From Porphyromonadaceae bacterium UBA4702 (GTDB taxonomy: Bacteria; Bacteroidota; Bacteroidia; Bacteroidales; Muribaculaceae), in contig DHKE01000027.1 of NCBI GenBank assembly GCA_002404675.1, forward strand, positions 1 through 34,653: a stretch of 34,653 bases of DNA. The letters run 5' to 3'. This document shows positions 30,492-34,653 of this stretch, piece by piece. The number at the start of each line of letters is the position of its first letter. Position 1 is the stretch's first letter. Below the pieces are notes generated by a model, which was given only the letters and a program-made list of their open reading frames with translations, searched no databases and was not told where the DNA came from. The translations under genes were made by a program, and so were the position numbers.

Positions 30492-32639
30492 ATGAAAAAA
30501 AATCTATTGACCGCAGCGGCGTTGGCAGCAATGCTCGCCGCCCCAACACTCCCGGCTATGGCACAGGAACACGAGAACCCGTTCCTCAAGCCCTACACCA
30601 CCAAGTATGAGATCCCGCCTTTCGGCGACATCAAGGTGTCGGACTTCATCCCGGCTATCAAGGCCGGCATCGAGGAGCAGAAACAGAACATCAACACAAT
30701 TGTCACAAACCGCGCACGCGCCGACTTTGACAACACCATCCTCCCCCTCGAGAACCTCTCCCCTATACTCGAGCGCGTCTCCACCATATTCTATATGTAT
30801 GACGGAGCAATGGCAGACGACGCTTTCGCGGCTATGGCGGAGGAGGCAATCCCCCTGCTCAACCAGGCAAGCAACGACGTGGCTCTCAACGACCTGCTTT
30901 TCCAGCGCATCAAGGCCGTGTACGAAAACCGCGACAAGCTCAAGCTCGACAAGGTGCAGAAACGCCTCGTCGAAAAATACTACCGCCAGTTTGCAGAGAA
31001 GGGCGCCGCTCTCCCTGCAGACAAGAAGGCCGAACTCATCAAGGTGAACGACGAGCTCTCAAAGCTCTTCATACAGTACAACCGCAACCTCCTCAACGCG
31101 ACCAACTCCTTCTTCATCACCGTATACGACAAGGCTGACCTCGCGGGCCTGCCCGAAAGCTCGGTGGCCATGGCTGCTGAGGAGGCCAAGGCTCGCGGCC
31201 TCGATGGCCTATGGGTCTTCACACTCCATGCGCCCAGCCGCCTACCGGTGCTCCAGTATGCTGACAACCGCGGGCTGCGCGAAACAATGTACAAGGGTTA
31301 CACCTCGCTCGCTTCGACAGGCGCGAACTCAAACCTCAACGTTATCCCGCAGATTGTCAAGCTCCGCAAGCAGAAAGCTACCATCATGGGCTTCGACAAC
31401 TTCGCGCAGATGATGACCTCGCGCGTAATGGCGAAAACCCCTGAAGCAGCAGAAGACCTGCTCATGAAGGTGTTTGAGCCCGCCGTGAAACGCTCGCACG
31501 AGGAAGTCAAGGACATGCAGGCATACGTGGACGCAGAGGGCGGCAACTTCAAGATTGCACCCTGGGACTACTACTATTATGCCGAGAAGGTCAAGAAGCA
31601 GAAGTTTGACCTCGAAGAGAGCCAGTTGCGTCCCTACTTCTCAGTTGACAACGTGCTGAAAGGCCTCTTCTACGCCGCCGAGAAACTATACGGCATCAAG
31701 ATGGTCGAGATGCCCGACGCTCCCAAATACATGGACGAGGTGACTGTATATGACGTGCAGGACGCCAAGACCGGCGAACATGTGGCTGTATTCATGACCG
31801 ACTACTTCCCACGCGCTACCAAGCGACAGGGCGCATGGATGGAGCAGCTCCAGCCCGACGGCACTTTCGAGAACGGCGTCTACAAGCGTCCGATCGTATA
31901 CAACGTCGGCAACTTCACCCGCCCCACAGGCGACACCCCAGCCCTTCTCACACTTGACGAAGTCCAGACTACATTCCACGAGTTCGGGCACGCCCTGCAG
32001 GGCATGCTCACCCGCGTACCGTACAAGGGACTTTCCGGCACTAACGTTGACCGCGACTATGTGGAGATGTGCTCACAGATCAACGAGCATTGGGCTACTG
32101 CCCCAGAAGTGCTGAAATACTATGCAAAGCACTACCAGACAGGCGAGGTAATGCCGGACGACCTCATCCAGAAAATCGCCGAGTCCTCCAAGTTCAACCA
32201 GGGCTTTGTCACCACCGAGCTGGCAGGCGCTGCCCTCCTCGACATGGAATGGGCCAAGTGTGACGGCGAGAACGTCAACGTCACCGACTTCGAGAAGAAC
32301 GTGAGCGAGAAGATCGGCATGCCCGAGGAAATCACCTTCCGCTACCGCTCACCCTACTTCAAGCACATCTTCGGCGATGACGGCTACGCTGCCGGCTACT
32401 ACACATACCTCTGGGCACAGGTGCTCGAGGCCGACGCTTGGGAGCTTTTCGAGGAGAAAGGCATCTTCGACCCCAAAACTGCCGCCAACTTCAAGAAGTA
32501 CATTCTCGAGAGCGGCGACACCGAGGACCCGATGGTGCTCTTCGTGAAATTCCGCGGCCATAAACCCGACACCAACGCGCTGCTGCGCCTGCGCGGCTTC
32601 ATCGACAGCAAGCCCGCCAAGGATGCCAAGAAGAAATAA
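30492..32639 (+). CDS. dcp: M3-family peptidyl-dipeptidase (Dcp-like), exported
   Basis: The 715-residue zinc metallopeptidase has a signal peptide (MKKNLLTAAALAAMLAAPTL, cut near AMAQ), so it acts in the periplasm. The M3 zinc motif is FHEFGHALQGM (HExxH), and the third ligand Glu lies in the following DYVEMCSQINEHW. The C-terminal RYRSPYFKHIFGDDGYAAGY and YYTYLWAQVLEADAW segments are typical of Dcp/oligopeptidase A. Dcp removes C-terminal dipeptides, supplying material for dipeptidases such as the PepD pair in this window. It is 25 nt after the EEP gene and is followed by a terminator. Confidence 0.93.
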   Translation: MKKNLLTAAALAAMLAAPTLPAMAQEHENPFLKPYTTKYEIPPFGDIKVSDFIPAIKAGIEEQKQNINTIVTNRARADFDNTILPLENLSPILERVSTIFYMYDGAMADDAFAAMAEEAIPLLNQASNDVALNDLLFQRIKAVYENRDKLKLDKVQKRLVEKYYRQFAEKGAALPADKKAELIKVNDELSKLFIQYNRNLLNATNSFFITVYDKADLAGLPESSVAMAAEEAKARGLDGLWVFTLHAPSRLPVLQYADNRGLRETMYKGYTSLASTGANSNLNVIPQIVKLRKQKATIMGFDNFAQMMTSRVMAKTPEAAEDLLMKVFEPAVKRSHEEVKDMQAYVDAEGGNFKIAPWDYYYYAEKVKKQKFDLEESQLRPYFSVDNVLKGLFYAAEKLYGIKMVEMPDAPKYMDEVTVYDVQDAKTGEHVAVFMTDYFPRATKRQGAWMEQLQPDGTFENGVYKRPIVYNVGNFTRPTGDTPALLTLDEVQTTFHEFGHALQGMLTRVPYKGLSGTNVDRDYVEMCSQINEHWATAPEVLKYYAKHYQTGEVMPDDLIQKIAESSKFNQGFVTTELAGAALLDMEWAKCDGENVNVTDFEKNVSEKIGMPEEITFRYRSPYFKHIFGDDGYAAGYYTYLWAQVLEADAWELFEEKGIFDPKTAANFKKYILESGDTEDPMVLFVKFRGHKPDTNALLRLRGFIDSKPAKDAKKK

Positions 32640-32664
32640 CCCGGCCTCCACGACCTGGACCTAA

Positions 32665-32699
32665 AAAGAGAGCGCGTCAACTACTGATGCGCTCTCTTT
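32665..32699 (+). terminator. Hairpin terminator of the dcp transcript
   Basis: A 15-bp stem (AAAGAGAGCGCGTCA / TGATGCGCTCTCTTT, one G-U) has a 5-nt loop and ends in CTCTCTTTCTTC. Confidence 0.75.
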
Positions 32700-32748
32700 C
32701 TTCACGCACATTTTTGCTTGCCAGTGCGCGTATATCCGTTTCTTTTCG

Positions 32749-32756
32749 TATATTTG
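32749..32756 (+). promoter_or_regulatory. Promoter -7 element (TATATTTG) of the FMN/iron-sulfur gene
   Basis: TATATTTG lies 30 nt before the ATG at 32787. It lies between an earlier possible start (32718) and 32787, which supports the latter. Confidence 0.6.
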
Positions 32757-32786
32757 CCGCGCAATCCGTTGGAAAACCTCTTTATT

Positions 32787-33905
32787 ATGGATAACGTCAA
32801 CCGCAAACCTTCTCGCCGCTGGGTGCGCATCGTCAGCCTGGCGACTGTCCTGTGCATCATCGTGTCTGTCACGTTGGTGACAAACCACCGGCTGCTCGGC
32901 AACCGGCTGCAAGCCTCCGAAGCGAGCCAGCCCACAGACACTGTCGTAACTGAAATGCCCGACGGCACGGCTGTCATCAACACCACCTCCCTCGCCAAGG
33001 ATGTGGAGGGATATGCCGGCGCAGTGCCGCTGTCGATAACCGTCCGCGACGGCATCATCGAGGAGGTCAAGGCTCTCCCCAATGAGGAGACCCCCTCGTT
33101 CTTCAACGAGGCTTTCGCCGCACTCGCTCCGCAGTGGAAAGGGAAGACAGTCACTGACGCTATTGCCCTAAACGTGGATGCCTATTCGGGTGCGACATTC
33201 TCGTCGGAAGCCGTCATCATCAACGTGCAGCGAGGCCTGCGCTATTACAATGATAAGTATGCCGCTGCCGAAAAGCAGGAAGCGGCAGACACGACGGCCA
33301 AATCAAACCCAGTCAGTGACCCGGCATGGTGGGCAGCGATAGCTGTAGCACTGGCGGCTGCCGTCCTGCCGTTCTGCATCAGGGGGAAATGGTACAGGCC
33401 GGTGCAACTGGCAGCCAACGTGGCTGTACTCGGCTTCTGGACAGGCACGTTCATCTCATATACCGTACTCGGCTCTATAGTCGCCAACAGCTTCAGCCTG
33501 GCTATGCTGCCGGTGTGGCTGCTCGTGGCGATAGCGTTCATTATGCCGCTGGCGGGCAAGGGCAACCGCTATTGCGCATGGGCCTGCCCATTGGGGTCGC
33601 TGCAGCAGCTGGCTGGCATGATGCCGTTGCCCGGCAAAGTGCGCATCTCGCTCCGTGTGCAGAAAATACTTGCGACAGTGCGCCGCATAGTGTGGGGAGT
33701 GCTGGTGCTTCTCGTGCTTTCGGGCATATTCACCGACTGGATGAACTATGAAATCTTCACGGCGTTCATGCCGAGCGTCTGCTCTACGGTCGTAACATGC
33801 TTAGCAGCAGTGTTCGTCGTGCTGTCATTCGTAATTGACCGTCCTTTCTGCCGCACTCTCTGCCCCGTAGGCGAGCTGATAGACCTTACGAACCGCACTG
33901 AATAA
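32787..33905 (+). CDS. NosR/NapH-like membrane protein: FMN-binding domain plus CxxxCP motifs
   Basis: The 372-residue membrane protein has one N-terminal helix and an extracytoplasmic FMN-binding domain with DAYSGATFSSEAV. The SGAT threonine is the usual site of covalent FMN attachment by ApbE. About five more helices follow. Two CxxxCP motifs lie on loops, CAWACPLGSLQQLAG and CRTLCPVGELIDL, as in NosR and NapH. The design moves electrons across the membrane from quinol or flavin to a periplasmic acceptor. No nitrous-oxide or nitrate reductase genes are nearby; the next gene is a nitroreductase-fold protein with a membrane anchor, 23 nt downstream, a possible partner. Confidence 0.87.
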   Translation: MDNVNRKPSRRWVRIVSLATVLCIIVSVTLVTNHRLLGNRLQASEASQPTDTVVTEMPDGTAVINTTSLAKDVEGYAGAVPLSITVRDGIIEEVKALPNEETPSFFNEAFAALAPQWKGKTVTDAIALNVDAYSGATFSSEAVIINVQRGLRYYNDKYAAAEKQEAADTTAKSNPVSDPAWWAAIAVALAAAVLPFCIRGKWYRPVQLAANVAVLGFWTGTFISYTVLGSIVANSFSLAMLPVWLLVAIAFIMPLAGKGNRYCAWACPLGSLQQLAGMMPLPGKVRISLRVQKILATVRRIVWGVLVLLVLSGIFTDWMNYEIFTAFMPSVCSTVVTCLAAVFVVLSFVIDRPFCRTLCPVGELIDLTNRTE

Positions 33906-33928
33906 CAACACATAACAACCCGAAAATC

Positions 33929-34600
33929 ATGAAAATAGCAAATTACATAAACCTGGTGCTCGCCGCCGGACTGGTGGCAGTCAGCGTGCAGCTTGCACGT
34001 ATGTACAACTGTACCGGAAAGGAGGACAAACAGATGACAAACACTGAGAATACGCAGTTTGCCGGCGGTAACGGCAACCCGGTGATAGACAGCATCATGA
34101 CACGCCACAGTGTGCGTGCATACACTGACAAGGCTGTCAGTGAGGAGCAAATCGAGACACTGCTCCGCGCCGGAATGGCTGCCCCGACGGCTATGGACAA
34201 ACGCCCATGGCACTTCATCGTGATAACAGACCGCGAAAAACTGAAAGCAGCGGCAGAGAACATGAAAAACGCCTCAATGGCAGCCGGCGCACCACTGGCG
34301 ATAGTGGTATGCGGCGACATGCAGAAGGCAATCGAGGAAGAACCGGCTCGCCAGTACTGGGTACAGGACTGTTCCGCAGCCACGGAAAACATACTGCTGG
34401 CAGCTCACGCCATCGGCCTCGGCGCAGTATGGTGCGGCATTTACCCGATAGAGGAGCGCGTGGCTGACGCCCGCGAGCTGTTCGGACTGCCGCAGCATCT
34501 CATTCCGCTGAACATCATCGTCATAGGCACTCCCAAGGAATACAAAGAGCCTAAGGACAAATGGAACGAAAAGGCAATCACCCGCATCGCCAACGACTGA
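33929..34600 (+). CDS. Nitroreductase-family flavoprotein with N-terminal anchor
   Basis: The 223-residue protein has a hydrophobic N-terminus (YINLVLAAGLVAVSVQLARM) that should anchor or export it. A nitroreductase-fold domain follows: SIMTRHSVRAYTDKAVSEEQ, MAAPTAMDKRPWHFIVITD, the ILLAAHAIGLGAVWCGIYP segment and a C-terminal IIVIGTPKEYKEPKD. Such enzymes bind FMN and reduce nitro compounds, quinones or flavins with NAD(P)H. An extracytoplasmic member cannot use cytosolic NAD(P)H, so electrons from the preceding NosR/NapH-like protein are a plausible alternative. Whether the N-terminus is cleaved is unclear. Confidence 0.9.
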   Translation: MKIANYINLVLAAGLVAVSVQLARMYNCTGKEDKQMTNTENTQFAGGNGNPVIDSIMTRHSVRAYTDKAVSEEQIETLLRAGMAAPTAMDKRPWHFIVITDREKLKAAAENMKNASMAAGAPLAIVVCGDMQKAIEEEPARQYWVQDCSAATENILLAAHAIGLGAVWCGIYPIEERVADARELFGLPQHLIPLNIIVIGTPKEYKEPKDKWNEKAITRIAND

Positions 34601-34627
34601 CGGCCCTGAGAGCCATGCACACAGCGA

Positions 34628-34653
34628 GGGCGCATCAGCAGTTTGATGCGCCC
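34628..34653 (+). terminator. Terminator hairpin cut by the window edge
   Basis: The stem GGGCGCATCA / TGATGCGCCC with a 6-nt loop begins 28 nt past the nitroreductase stop. Any T tract lies outside the window. Confidence 0.65.

Noticed and set aside
1..34653. CRISPR arrays, tRNA/rRNA genes and insertion sequences
   Set aside because: No regularly spaced direct repeats, no tRNA T-arm consensus in the intergenic regions and no transposase motifs were seen.

Overview
The window looks like chromosome from a Bacteroidales bacterium, most likely Muribaculaceae or a close relative. Most genes are GC-rich and lack Shine-Dalgarno sites. Many start regions carry the Bacteroidota -7 element TAnnTTTG, in two cases with a TTTG about 20 bp upstream. 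The gene content fits too: a Bacteroidota-type LptD, a DUF5103 type IX secretion plug protein, an OmpH-like lipoprotein, a GH13_8-type branching enzyme, tandem rhomboids, DUF3109 and a TTG-started outer-membrane gene. No tRNA, rRNA, CRISPR array or intact insertion sequence was seen.

Layout. 1-1750: a short Abi-family gene at the left edge, then a two-gene lysis-like cassette (a lipoprotein with a C-terminal membrane segment, and a T7-lysozyme-type amidase), then REP-like palindromes. 1749-2560 (minus): OmpH-like lipoprotein behind a tiny membrane protein. 2645-6496 (plus): operon of two PepD-type dipeptidases flanking a secreted N-acetylmuramidase, closed by a terminator. 6776-7684 (plus): strong promoter, about 300 nt of structured leader, and an unrecognised protein gene with a probable frameshift near its end. 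7737-12408 (minus): LptD, an HD-domain hydrolase and branched-chain aminotransferase. 12480-16901 (minus): a TOPRIM/DUF4435-ATPase fusion gene cotranscribed with glycogen branching enzyme, then a small secreted protein. 17071-19041 (plus): a small membrane protein and cardiolipin synthase.

19070-21151 (minus) is a visibly AT-richer restriction-modification cassette: a C5-cytosine methyltransferase overlapping a BsuBI/PstI-family endonuclease. 21161-24353 (minus): operon of uracil-DNA glycosylase, a C_GCAxxG_C_C protein, the DUF5103 protein and DUF3109. 24401-27540 (minus): Bax-inhibitor-1 homologue, ArgS and HU. 27746-30466 (plus): two overlapping rhomboid proteases and a membrane-anchored endonuclease/exonuclease/phosphatase protein. 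30492-34653 (plus): M3 peptidase, a NosR/NapH-like FMN and iron-sulfur membrane protein, and an anchored nitroreductase.

Most of the window is housekeeping or envelope biology. The parts that stand out are the structured leader with its orphan gene (6776-7684), the TOPRIM-ATPase fusion whose Walker B glutamate and H-loop histidine are missing (15061-16827), the spanin-like/amidase pair (650-1506), and the restriction-modification pair whose two halves come from families that usually modify different bases. Family assignments rest on motif recognition by eye; no database search was run.
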